Shown here: one piece after another, positions 7,609 through 15,722 of the stretch
Layout: each line of letters starts with the position of its first letter
Numbering within the stretch: position 1 is the first letter of the stretch
Assembly: GCA_964554335.1 (NCBI GenBank)
Contig: CAZKOF010000040.1
Span: 1-17,814, forward strand
Length of the DNA: 17,814 bases
Origin: UBA3263 sp964554335
GTDB taxonomy: Bacteria; Bacteroidota; Bacteroidia; Bacteroidales; Muribaculaceae
Direction of reading: 5' to 3'
The notes under the pieces: generated by a model
Told to the model about the DNA's origin: nothing
What the model saw: only the letters and a program-made list of their open reading frames with translations
Database searches by the model: none
Made by a program: the position numbers and the translations under genes

Positions 7609-7639
7609 TTTGACTTATCAATAAAGAGGTCTAACTTTG
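7609..7639 (+). promoter_or_regulatory. Internal Bacteroidetes-type promoter before barrel 2
   Basis: The -33 element TTTG lies at 7609-7612 and the -7 element TAACTTTG at 7632-7639, separated by 19 bases. Both match the Bacteroidetes consensus exactly, making this a stronger match than the operon promoter near position 119. Transcription should begin near 7646. A TTG at 7637 is therefore inside the promoter and cannot be the real start of the following gene. The promoter probably once served a glycosyltransferase gene whose first codons remain at 7673. Confidence 0.8.
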
Positions 7640-7672
7640 CAGACAACCGATAACCGGCACATAGTCTCCGCC

Positions 7673-7735
7673 ATGAGCAACACTCCTGAAATATCAGTTT
7701 GCATGCCGATGCACAATGCCGCGCGCTACTTGCGT
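7673..7735 (+). pseudogene. 5' relic of a glycosyltransferase gene, now the N-terminus of barrel 2
   Basis: The first 21 codons of the barrel 2 frame encode a segment ending ISVCMPMHNAARYLR. The glycosyltransferase at 549 starts with VSVCMSMHNASRYIR. From the shared Pro onward, 12 of 17 residues are identical, and the DNA is alignable though diverged (TATCAGTTTG in both). Outer-membrane barrels do not normally begin with a GT2 first-strand motif, and homology ends exactly where the hydrophobic signal core starts. This indicates an in-frame deletion joining the 5' end of a lost glycosyltransferase paralog to the barrel gene. Confidence 0.8.
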
Positions 7736-10405
7736 TTACTTCTGTTGTGCTTTTTGGTTTGTCCGTTTTTTGCGGGGGCTCAGCAATCATTCACGGTAAG
7801 AATAACCGTCTACGATGAGTTCATGCATGAAGAAATGGATGCGGATTCACTGTTGGTGACGGTGATGGAGGCCGATAGTACGATAGTGAAGAAGGATATT
7901 ACTTTCAATGTGTTTACAGGGCTATGGTTTAAAAAGAGGCCGCTATTGGTCAATTTTCATCAGGAAGGGTTCGAATCTCAGACCATTTCCATCCCGACCC
8001 CCGGAAAACGCATAGACTACTTAAATCTGAAACCTATTGTGATGAAACGGTTGACGCATAGGCGGGAGCACATACTGGACGAGGTGGTGGTTACGGCGTC
8101 GACGGTGAAAATGGTCAACCGCGGGGATACGATTGTGTATAATGCGGATGCGTTTCAGTTGTCGCAAGGCTCAATGCTCGATGAACTCGTTCGCGCGCTT
8201 CCGAATGTTGAACTGCGTAAAGGAGGCCGGATTTACGTAAACGGGCGTTTCGTCGAGTCATTGCTGCTTAACGGCAAAGACTTTTTTAAGGGTAATCCGA
8301 CTGTGGCTCTGTCAAATCTGCCGTCATATACGGTTAAAGAGGTCAAAGTCTATGAGCAAGCCAAAGGAATGAGCCGTTTTGATCCGACGGAAAAGAAACC
8401 GCTGGTAATGGATGTCAATCTAAAAAAGGAGTTCATGCATGGTTGGATTGCAAATGCGGAAGCCGGTTACGGCACCTCGAACCGCTATCTCGGACGCTTG
8501 TTCGCTCTGCTTTTCACTCCCCAATCCCGACTGACAATCTACGGCAACGGTAACAACATCAACGACCAGACCACACCCGACGAGGATGAGCAATGGAATC
8601 CGGACTGGTTGTCGGAGGGACGGTTGCGGAATATTCTCGGCGGCATCGACCATTCGGCCTATGACAAATTCGATCGGTGGGAGGCGAACACCTCGGCCGA
8701 CGTTGCTTATGAGTCACAAAATCTGAAGAAAGAATCAACAAGCGCCTTATATGCCGAAAATGAAAATCTGAACAGGACCGAATCGTTGTTAAATAACAAC
8801 AAACGATTGACCGCCAACCTCTATCATACTTTCTCGTATAATGCCGACAGAATGTCATTCAGGGTTGACCCGCACTTGAAGTATGTACGCTCGGATAACA
8901 ACTCCGAGTCTGTGGCCGAGATGTTCAATTTCTCGAACCTGCTTAATTTTAATAATCAAACAAACAAGAGCTTGACAAACAGCCTCGAGGGCGATATGTC
9001 TATCAGCTGTTCATATAATATTCCCAATACCCCCGATAATCTTGGCATCGAGGTGCGGGGTTCTTTCCTGAAGACCAAAACAGAACAAAACGGAGAACTC
9101 AACATTGACTATAGCGACGACCCGCTGCTCAACACCGATAGAATTTATCGTCAGTCCGATCCGACAACAAAATGGAACATAACGTCAATAATGAGTTATT
9201 ACGCACGTTTCTTTATCAAAGGTTCAACCGCTTATACTTCCAAACTATGGCTCAAATACATTTTCAGCCATAACTCCGACAGTAATAACCGCGACTATTT
9301 TCAATCTGACGTGCTTGACAATCTGAACACCTACGACGCGAAAGAGATAAACAACACCCATAGCCTGGCTATTCTTTTCAGCCAATCTCTCGGGCGTGGT
9401 CGTTATATACGGACAAACACGTTTGTCAGATATACCTCACGACATCTTGACTACTACAGGTTCAGCCAACCGTATTTTATTGAACGAAAGAACGTCTATG
9501 CGGATCCGGAAATTGAGTTCGATTGCAAAGCGTTTAATCTCAACTACCGATTGACCAATGAACTGCCCCGGCTTTACTACCTGCTCGACATTACGGACGC
9601 AATCAATCCGCTTTACGTGACGCGGGGCAACAGTTCGCTCTCTACGGCCCTCACCCACAGAATTGACTTTACTCCGAAATTCATTCAGAACTGGCTGCAC
9701 TCCGACACGCGCCCGCAAATCAGGTTTTCTTACCAATACATTCAGGATGCCGTCGGATTCGCCACTTCATATGACAACGTGACCGGCATCACAACATCCC
9801 GTCCGATCAATCTGTCTGACAACTGGATTGTATCCGGAAACATCAACATGGGGTACTACCTTGACAAGCACCGCCGGTTCCTGCTCACCAATAATACGGA
9901 CTACACATTCCGCAATTCAACGGAGATGGTAAATGACAGGCTCAACACTGTTAAAAACTCAATGCTGACCGAAAAACTGTCACTGTCGTGGAGCTCCAGC
10001 TTCGGTGTGCAGTTCAAAGCATTCGGTTCTTTGGAATGGCGTAACGTAGACGCAACGGCCAATCCATTCAACTCCAACATCTTCAACTATGATTACGGAA
10101 TAACTGTCAGCGCTCCGAATCTGTCATGGAATATATCGGTGAAGACTGACTTTGCCATACACTCGCGCCGCGGCTATCGGGAACTCGACGATGATACGGC
10201 AATATGGAACATCCGCATATCAAAGAGTTTCCTCAACGGCAATCTCGTTGCCATGATTGATGGCTATGACCTTCTCGGCCAACTCTCAAACGTAGTTGTC
10301 GACCTTACGCCGCAGGGGCGCACCGAGGCACGCTACAACACCCTGCCGCGCTATGCCATGCTCCACGTCATCTACCGCCTGAACATCCAACCCAAGAAAC
10401 GCTGA
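7673..10405 (+). CDS. Outer-membrane beta-barrel protein 2, with glycosyltransferase-derived N-terminus
   Basis: A 910-residue paralog of barrel 1. Residues 1-21 derive from a glycosyltransferase start (separate entry). The signal core LLLLCFLVCPFFA follows at about 22-34, with likely cleavage at AGA|QQ near residue 36. A regulatory-like beta domain spans about 39-125, then the TonB-box-like LDEVVVTA (135-142). The plug carries GDTIVYNADAF, GSMLDELVRALPN, VNGRFVESLLLNGKDFF and LPSYTVKEVKVYE. The barrel opens with AEAGYGTSNRYLG and ends LNIQPKKR. Start choice is open: ATG at 7673 keeps a 21-residue n-region, while ATG at 7703 or 7709 (MHNAARYLR followed by the hydrophobic core) gives a standard-length signal peptide. 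An upstream TTG at 7637 is excluded because it lies in the promoter. It has its own promoter, unlike barrels 1 and 3, and is followed by barrel 3 after 15 bases. Confidence 0.88.
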   Translation: MSNTPEISVCMPMHNAARYLRLLLLCFLVCPFFAGAQQSFTVRITVYDEFMHEEMDADSLLVTVMEADSTIVKKDITFNVFTGLWFKKRPLLVNFHQEGFESQTISIPTPGKRIDYLNLKPIVMKRLTHRREHILDEVVVTASTVKMVNRGDTIVYNADAFQLSQGSMLDELVRALPNVELRKGGRIYVNGRFVESLLLNGKDFFKGNPTVALSNLPSYTVKEVKVYEQAKGMSRFDPTEKKPLVMDVNLKKEFMHGWIANAEAGYGTSNRYLGRLFALLFTPQSRLTIYGNGNNINDQTTPDEDEQWNPDWLSEGRLRNILGGIDHSAYDKFDRWEANTSADVAYESQNLKKESTSALYAENENLNRTESLLNNNKRLTANLYHTFSYNADRMSFRVDPHLKYVRSDNNSESVAEMFNFSNLLNFNNQTNKSLTNSLEGDMSISCSYNIPNTPDNLGIEVRGSFLKTKTEQNGELNIDYSDDPLLNTDRIYRQSDPTTKWNITSIMSYYARFFIKGSTAYTSKLWLKYIFSHNSDSNNRDYFQSDVLDNLNTYDAKEINNTHSLAILFSQSLGRGRYIRTNTFVRYTSRHLDYYRFSQPYFIERKNVYADPEIEFDCKAFNLNYRLTNELPRLYYLLDITDAINPLYVTRGNSSLSTALTHRIDFTPKFIQNWLHSDTRPQIRFSYQYIQDAVGFATSYDNVTGITTSRPINLSDNWIVSGNINMGYYLDKHRRFLLTNNTDYTFRNSTEMVNDRLNTVKNSMLTEKLSLSWSSSFGVQFKAFGSLEWRNVDATANPFNSNIFNYDYGITVSAPNLSWNISVKTDFAIHSRRGYRELDDDTAIWNIRISKSFLNGNLVAMIDGYDLLGQLSNVVVDLTPQGRTEARYNTLPRYAMLHVIYRLNIQPKKR
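10313..10399 (+). repeat. Direct repeat: 3' end of barrel 2, matching 13112-13198 of barrel 3
   Basis: The last ~87 coding bases before the final codons of barrels 2 and 3 are nearly identical: I count 4 differences, all third-position or silent (for example TAT/TAC and GTC/GTT). Both encode QGRTEARYNTLPRYAMLHVI and onward. The same region of barrel 1 is clearly more diverged, and the middle of barrels 2 and 3 is also much more diverged. This points to local gene conversion or strong constraint on the barrel end. Confidence 0.75.
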
Positions 10406-10420
10406 ACTGATAACGGCATT

Positions 10421-13204
10421 ATGTTATATATGAAAAAAGGAATACTGATTATTGCGGGTTTGATATGCTCGTTGGCGGCTGCTGCCGATTGGTTTGATAA
10501 TCCGAGCCTTTTTGTAGAGGTCGTTGATAGCTATAGCCGGGAACTGATTATGGGGGCCAGGGCTGACTTATTGCGACCGGACTCAACATTGATAAAGAGT
10601 TATTGGGCCGACACAGAAAATGCAAGATTTTCCAACCGTAAGGTTAATCTGGTAATTGACAGTATTCCGAGAACCGGCGCTCTGTTATACGTGACTCATG
10701 AGGGGTATTATCCCGCCTATGTTACGATTCCGAAACTTGGTCCTCGAGAGCATTGGGCCGATATTCATCCTATCAGGTTGAATCGCATTCCGTTTTTCAA
10801 GCCGAAGGAACTCAATGAGGTAACGGTTACGGCTTCGAGGGTCAAGATGGTGGTGAAGGGGGATACGATAGTCTATAATGCCGACGCCTTCTCGCTGGCC
10901 CAGGGTTCGATGCTCGACGGTCTTATTGACCAACTGCCCGGAGCGGAGTTGAAGAGCGACGGCAGGATTTATATAAACGGAAAGTTTGTCAGCGAGTTGT
11001 TGGTCAACGGTGATAACTTTTTCAAAGGCGACCCGAAAATCGCTCTCGAGAACCAGCCCGCATATATGGTCAAGGATATCAGAGTTTACCATCGGAATGA
11101 CCCAAGGGAGAAAAAAGAGCTCAGGGAGCTTCCGTTGGTCATGGACGTAGCGCTTAAAAAGCAGTATCAGACGGGGTGGATTGCGAACGCCGAGGCCGGT
11201 TATGGCACCTCAAACCGCTACGTCGGCCGAGTGTTCGGCATGTTGTTCACACGCGATTCCCGCCTGGCGATTGTAGGCAATATCAATAACACTAACGATG
11301 ACCGCAAACCGGGTCAGACCGATAACTGGAACCCGAACTGGCAGAATGCGGGTCGGGCGGAAGTCATTACGGGCGGCTTGGACTATACATGGAATTCTCG
11401 TCTGCGGCAATGGAAAGTCGAGGCCAACCTGATGGCAAAGCACAAGAAGTCGGATATAGAGTCCACTACTCTCTCCGAGCGCTATCTTGAGGGCGGGAAC
11501 CTGCTTGGCCGGGCAATATCATCGGCGGAATCGCGCCAGATTCGTATTTCGAGCGATAACAGTGTTCAGTTAACGATACCTCGGTTTGAATTGTATATCA
11601 TGCCGAAGTTCTCTTATGAGCGGACCAAGTCAAATGAATCGTCAGAGTCTTCAAACGAGACTTCAGCGGGCACGTTGTTGAACTCGCTTGATGAGACGGG
11701 ATCGTTTTACAATAAAAGATGGAATCTCGGCCTGAGTGCCAGCGGGCGTTGGCAATTACCAATGGTGCCGGAACATCTGAATTATTCGACTTCGGTTAAA
11801 TGGTACAAGAGCAACCGTGAGACAACGCGTCTGCGAGAACTGATATTCAGCGAGCAGCCGAACTTGACCGACATATCCGCGCCTCAGGAATTTTTGCCTG
11901 AGAAGAAGTTGACGGCAAAAGCAATGGTGTCATATGGCACGCCGTCATATGAGCCGTCGAGGTTTATCTTTGCCGGTTTTACTGTAAAGTATAATTACGA
12001 GTACAGGAATCTTCACAACACCCGCGACTACTATCTGCGTCAAATCGATGAGGCTGACGTTTTGCCATCAGTTGCCGAAGCAGCCGGACATGCCGGATTT
12101 ATAGCTTCGAATTCCTACGACTATGTGCTCACAGAGAGTGACCATAACTTAGATTTGGAATTAAGGAATTTCTTTCCTCATTTATACAAGAGACAATATC
12201 GGCCTAATGTTGCAATCGGGGCCGACTTGAACTACGTTCCTGGTAATATATCATACACACAGAGCGGTCAGACATATACGGCCAAGCGCAATCCTTTTTT
12301 CGTAAATCCGAAGGTCAGTTTGGACATTGAGGATATCGGTTGGGCGACATATCGCTATTATTCTACGTTGCCGGAATTGCGAAACCTGCTTGATGTTACC
12401 GACGCTGCGAATCCACTCTATATTTACTTAGGCAATCCCGCTCTGAAAACGACGCGCGTCCATGAGGTTTATCTTAGGTTGTATGACCTCCTAAGGTGGG
12501 GCCCGGGGATTGAGGTTACGTATAAGAAATATATAAATATGGTAGCTCAGTCAGCCGATTACGACATGACTACCGGCATCACGACCTACAAGCCGGTCAA
12601 TGTCAACGGCAACTGGGATATTACGGCCAACATAACCTCGCCCTATAGATGGTCGCGACTTGAAAAATGGCGGCCGGAGGTCAATATTAAAGTCATGTAT
12701 CAGAATTCGGCGGACTTTATCAATATGACTCTCAGCACGGTCCGCAACTTCAATCTCGGAGGCAAGGCGAAACTGACCTACAAAATTTTGGACGGCATGG
12801 AAATCACGGCCAACGGCAATGCCGAATGGCGTAAGGTCACATCTCCGATGTCGGGCTTTGAGCCGATAAGCGCCGTGGATTTCGACTACGGCATCATTTT
12901 CCGCGCAACGAAACTTCCGTGGAACATGAGTTTCAGCACTGACCTGATGATGCACTCGCGCCGCGGCTATAACGACTCGCGGCTGAACACGAACGACCTG
13001 GTCTGGAACGCCCGCCTGGCAAAAAGCATCCTTCAGGGAAACCTGACCTTTGCGATCGACGGCTTTGATATCCTCGGCCAACTTAGCAACGTGCGCCTGA
13101 CAATGAACTCCCAGGGACGCACCGAGGCGCGCTACAACACCCTGCCGCGCTACGCCATGCTCCACGTTATCTACCGCCTGAACATCCAACCCAAGAAAAA
13201 ATGA
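10421..13204 (+). CDS. Outer-membrane beta-barrel protein 3 (TonB-receptor-like)
   Basis: A 927-residue third paralog, 15 bases after barrel 2. The ATG at 10421 is followed by a second in-frame ATG at 10430, which gives a more typical signal peptide (MKKGILIIAGLICSLAAAA, cleavage near ADW). Residues about 30-120 are the regulatory-like beta domain. LNEVTVTA (131-138) precedes the plug (GDTIVYNADAF, GSMLDGLIDQLPG, INGKFVSELLVNGDNFF, IRVYHR), and the barrel opens with AEAGYGTSNRYVG. The end, LNIQPKKK, overlaps the exporter ATG (ATGA), so barrel and exporter are translationally coupled, as was apparently also true of barrel 1 and the lost exporter. Conserved coupling of a barrel to a peptide exporter argues that the barrel works with export or with the exported peptide; this is inference. 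The substrate is unknown. Confidence 0.9.
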   Translation: MLYMKKGILIIAGLICSLAAAADWFDNPSLFVEVVDSYSRELIMGARADLLRPDSTLIKSYWADTENARFSNRKVNLVIDSIPRTGALLYVTHEGYYPAYVTIPKLGPREHWADIHPIRLNRIPFFKPKELNEVTVTASRVKMVVKGDTIVYNADAFSLAQGSMLDGLIDQLPGAELKSDGRIYINGKFVSELLVNGDNFFKGDPKIALENQPAYMVKDIRVYHRNDPREKKELRELPLVMDVALKKQYQTGWIANAEAGYGTSNRYVGRVFGMLFTRDSRLAIVGNINNTNDDRKPGQTDNWNPNWQNAGRAEVITGGLDYTWNSRLRQWKVEANLMAKHKKSDIESTTLSERYLEGGNLLGRAISSAESRQIRISSDNSVQLTIPRFELYIMPKFSYERTKSNESSESSNETSAGTLLNSLDETGSFYNKRWNLGLSASGRWQLPMVPEHLNYSTSVKWYKSNRETTRLRELIFSEQPNLTDISAPQEFLPEKKLTAKAMVSYGTPSYEPSRFIFAGFTVKYNYEYRNLHNTRDYYLRQIDEADVLPSVAEAAGHAGFIASNSYDYVLTESDHNLDLELRNFFPHLYKRQYRPNVAIGADLNYVPGNISYTQSGQTYTAKRNPFFVNPKVSLDIEDIGWATYRYYSTLPELRNLLDVTDAANPLYIYLGNPALKTTRVHEVYLRLYDLLRWGPGIEVTYKKYINMVAQSADYDMTTGITTYKPVNVNGNWDITANITSPYRWSRLEKWRPEVNIKVMYQNSADFINMTLSTVRNFNLGGKAKLTYKILDGMEITANGNAEWRKVTSPMSGFEPISAVDFDYGIIFRATKLPWNMSFSTDLMMHSRRGYNDSRLNTNDLVWNARLAKSILQGNLTFAIDGFDILGQLSNVRLTMNSQGRTEARYNTLPRYAMLHVIYRLNIQPKKK

Positions 13205-15366
13205 AGTTTACGCGGCAGTTCGACACGATGGATTGCGGTCCGGCATGCGTGCGCATGATTGCGTCGCATTTTGGTCGCGACTATCCGCTGAGTTATCTGC
13301 GTTCGCTTTCGCAGCTGACCCGCGAGGGTGTCAGCGTTGCCGGTATCCGCCATGCGCTTTCGGCAATCGGCATTGAGTCGGCGTCGTTTGAGATGACGCC
13401 GGAGCAACTGGCCGCCGATTGCCCTTTGCCGGCAATTCTCTATTGGGAGCAGAAGCATTTCGTCGTTCTGGAGCGGATTACGCGCAAAGGAAAGTTCGTT
13501 ATCTGCGATCCGGCATACGGACGAAATAGAATCGGTCGGGAAGAATTTGAGCGCTCATGGCTGAACGGCGTGAAGGGCGTGGTTATCGCCGCGGAGCCGA
13601 CGGATGAATTTGAGCGACATGCGGCGGATTCCGGGCATCATACGTTCCGGGACTTCGCACGGAAGTATATCCTGCCGTTTAAATCGCAGTTGCTTCAATC
13701 TTTTTTGGCAATGTTGGTCGGGATGTTGCTCGGATTGGTCGCTCCGTTCTTGACGCAGGCAGTCGTCGACCAGGGCATCGCGACCAAAAATCTCGGGCTT
13801 ATTTTCGACATACTGTTGGCTCAGATAGCGTTGTTTGTCGGTCAATTCCTCATGACCACTATCGGCTCATGGGTCACACTGTATATGAGCACGCATATCT
13901 CCATCGGGATTTTGCGCGACTATCTGGCGAAGCTGCTGCGGTTGCCGATGAGTTTTTTTGACACAAAGAGTGTCGGGGACTATCAGCAGCGGCTCGGCGA
14001 CCACTCGCGGTTGCAGTCATTCATGACGGGCAGCTCGGTTGAGACGTTGTTTTCACTGTTTTCCGTGCCTTTCTACCTGAGCGTGATTGCATTTTATTCG
14101 CCAATCATTCTCGGAGTCTTTCTGATGTTCACGGCGTTGAGCACCGGCTGGATGGCTTATTTCTTTCGCCGGCGTAAGTCGCTCGACTATGAGCAGTTTG
14201 CGGTCAGTTCGCAAAATCAGACAAAGCTATATGAGCTGATTTCCGGAATAACGGATATTAAAGTAAACGGCTATGGCGGCTATAAGCTGGCGGAATGGGA
14301 GTCGTTGCAGCAAAAGCAATATGCAATGAGTCGCAAGAGCCTGCGGCTCAATCAGATCCAAAACACCGGATTTACGATTATCAATCAGTTGCGTAACATA
14401 ATCATTACCTGCTGGATTGCAATGGAGGTCGTTGGCGGTTCGCTGACTCTCGGAATGATGATGAGCATCAGCGCGATAATCGGCATGGTCAGCGGGCCGC
14501 TCGGACAGATGATAGGGTTCCTGCAGCAATATCAGGATGCGAAAATCTCGCTTGAACGTTCTCAGGAGGTTCATCTTTGCGACGCCGAAGACAACGAATT
14601 GCAAGCAGACGTTCCCGTCGACGGCCCCCGGGATATCGAGCTGCGCGATGTTTCATTTTCCTATACCGGTTCAGAGGGTAAGATGGCGCTTTCGGATGTC
14701 AGTTTCACTATTCCGGCAGGGAAGATGACGGCGATTGTCGGCGAAAGCGGCAGCGGGAAAACGACTTTGATGAAGTTGCTGCTGAAATTCTATGAGCCGA
14801 CAAAAGGGCGCATCTGCTTGGGCGGTAAGCCTCTGGCCGGCTATCGGGCGGAGTCGATGCGCGGGCAGTGCGGAATCGTCATGCAGGATAATTTTCTGTT
14901 TTCCGACTCCATCCGGCAAAATATCATCATGGGGGAGAGCTATGAGCCCGACAGGTTGAAAGCGGCCATCGAAATTGCATGTCTCGGTGATTTAATCGAC
15001 CGGCATCCGTTGGGCGCGGAACGTAAGGTCGGTGCTGACGGCATCGGTGTCAGCGGCGGAGAGCGTCAGCGCATAATGATTGCCCGCGCCGCATATAAGA
15101 ACCCGCTCTACCTGATGTTGGACGAGGCGACATCGTCGCTCGATGCCGACAACGAAGCCAGGATTACCGCCAATCTTGCCGGGAGCTTTGCGAACCGCAC
15201 GCGCATCGTGATTGCCCACCGTCTCAGCACCGTGCGCAATGCCGACAATATCATCGTGTTGCGTCATGGCCGGGTGGCAGAGCAGGGCACACACGAAGAG
15301 CTCGTCGCTCTCGGCGGCTACTATTTTACTCTCATAAAGAACCAACTTGAACTCGCATCGACATGA
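13201..15366 (+). CDS. Peptidase-containing ABC exporter (C39 protease - membrane domain - ATPase)
   Basis: A 721-residue inner-membrane exporter that cuts leader peptides after Gly-Gly and transports the core. Residues 1-135 form the C39 cysteine protease: QFDTMDCGPAC with catalytic Cys12, His86 in KHFVVLERI and Asp103 in CDPAYG. Residues about 155-440 are the six-helix ABC membrane domain (LAMLVGMLLGLVAPFLTQAV and others). The ATPase domain has Walker A GESGSGKTT (514-522), Q-loop VMQD, signature SGGERQ (618-623), Walker B YLMLDE (Asp641, Glu642) and switch IAHRLS. All catalytic residues are present and the length is normal for the family, so it should be active. The natural substrate is the precursor at 4277-4585, which carries the matching NLQGG site. 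The start overlaps the barrel 3 stop and the stop overlaps the next ATG, so it is coupled on both sides. Confidence 0.96.
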   Translation: MKFTRQFDTMDCGPACVRMIASHFGRDYPLSYLRSLSQLTREGVSVAGIRHALSAIGIESASFEMTPEQLAADCPLPAILYWEQKHFVVLERITRKGKFVICDPAYGRNRIGREEFERSWLNGVKGVVIAAEPTDEFERHAADSGHHTFRDFARKYILPFKSQLLQSFLAMLVGMLLGLVAPFLTQAVVDQGIATKNLGLIFDILLAQIALFVGQFLMTTIGSWVTLYMSTHISIGILRDYLAKLLRLPMSFFDTKSVGDYQQRLGDHSRLQSFMTGSSVETLFSLFSVPFYLSVIAFYSPIILGVFLMFTALSTGWMAYFFRRRKSLDYEQFAVSSQNQTKLYELISGITDIKVNGYGGYKLAEWESLQQKQYAMSRKSLRLNQIQNTGFTIINQLRNIIITCWIAMEVVGGSLTLGMMMSISAIIGMVSGPLGQMIGFLQQYQDAKISLERSQEVHLCDAEDNELQADVPVDGPRDIELRDVSFSYTGSEGKMALSDVSFTIPAGKMTAIVGESGSGKTTLMKLLLKFYEPTKGRICLGGKPLAGYRAESMRGQCGIVMQDNFLFSDSIRQNIIMGESYEPDRLKAAIEIACLGDLIDRHPLGAERKVGADGIGVSGGERQRIMIARAAYKNPLYLMLDEATSSLDADNEARITANLAGSFANRTRIVIAHRLSTVRNADNIIVLRHGRVAEQGTHEELVALGGYYFTLIKNQLELAST

Positions 15367-15722
15367 ATGATTTTATATCAAGATACGGTACGTTTGCGGT
15401 CATTCCGCCGGTGTTATTGATAATCGCCATTGTTGCTTTCCGCTTCAACGTAACGACAAAGACGGAGGTGACTTTGGTGCAATCCGCGCCAAGTCTGGTC
15501 ACGGCATATATCGTTCCGTCGGAACCTCTCCCCGACACTCTGCACGTCGAATCCCCGGATTTCGGCATCCTCGAATATCCGATAATATGTTCTGAGCCGG
15601 AGCAGGCATATTTACGGCTGACTTGCCGGGGCAACCTGCCGCCCGGGAACACCCTTCTGCGGGCCTACACAATTTCGGGCCATAAGCCTATCTACAGCAT
15701 TCTTCTCGACGGACTCCGTTAG
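15363..15722 (+). CDS. Very short HlyD-like membrane fusion protein (mini-adaptor)
   Basis: A 119-residue protein overlapping the exporter stop as ATGA. It has a short cytoplasmic start, one membrane helix at about 11-27 (FAVIPPVLLIIAIVAF) and a periplasmic remainder. The join of helix to periplasmic part (FNVTTKTEVTLVQSAPS) resembles the start of Bacteroidetes HlyD-type adaptors. The end (DFGILEYPI, then NLPPGNTLLRAYTISG and IYSILLDGLR) resembles their C-terminal beta domain and final amphipathic helix. The lipoyl domains and the long coiled-coil hairpin, normally some 200-300 residues, are absent. HlyD-type adaptors usually sit right after such exporters, which supports the assignment. It may be a working minimal adaptor or an in-frame deletion derivative. 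The family call rests on pattern similarity by eye. Confidence 0.7.
   Translation: MNDFISRYGTFAVIPPVLLIIAIVAFRFNVTTKTEVTLVQSAPSLVTAYIVPSEPLPDTLHVESPDFGILEYPIICSEPEQAYLRLTCRGNLPPGNTLLRAYTISGHKPIYSILLDGLR

Noticed and set aside
7637..7672. TTG start giving 12 extra residues on barrel 2
   Set aside because: The TTG is part of the -7 promoter element at 7632-7639, so it lies upstream of the expected transcript start.
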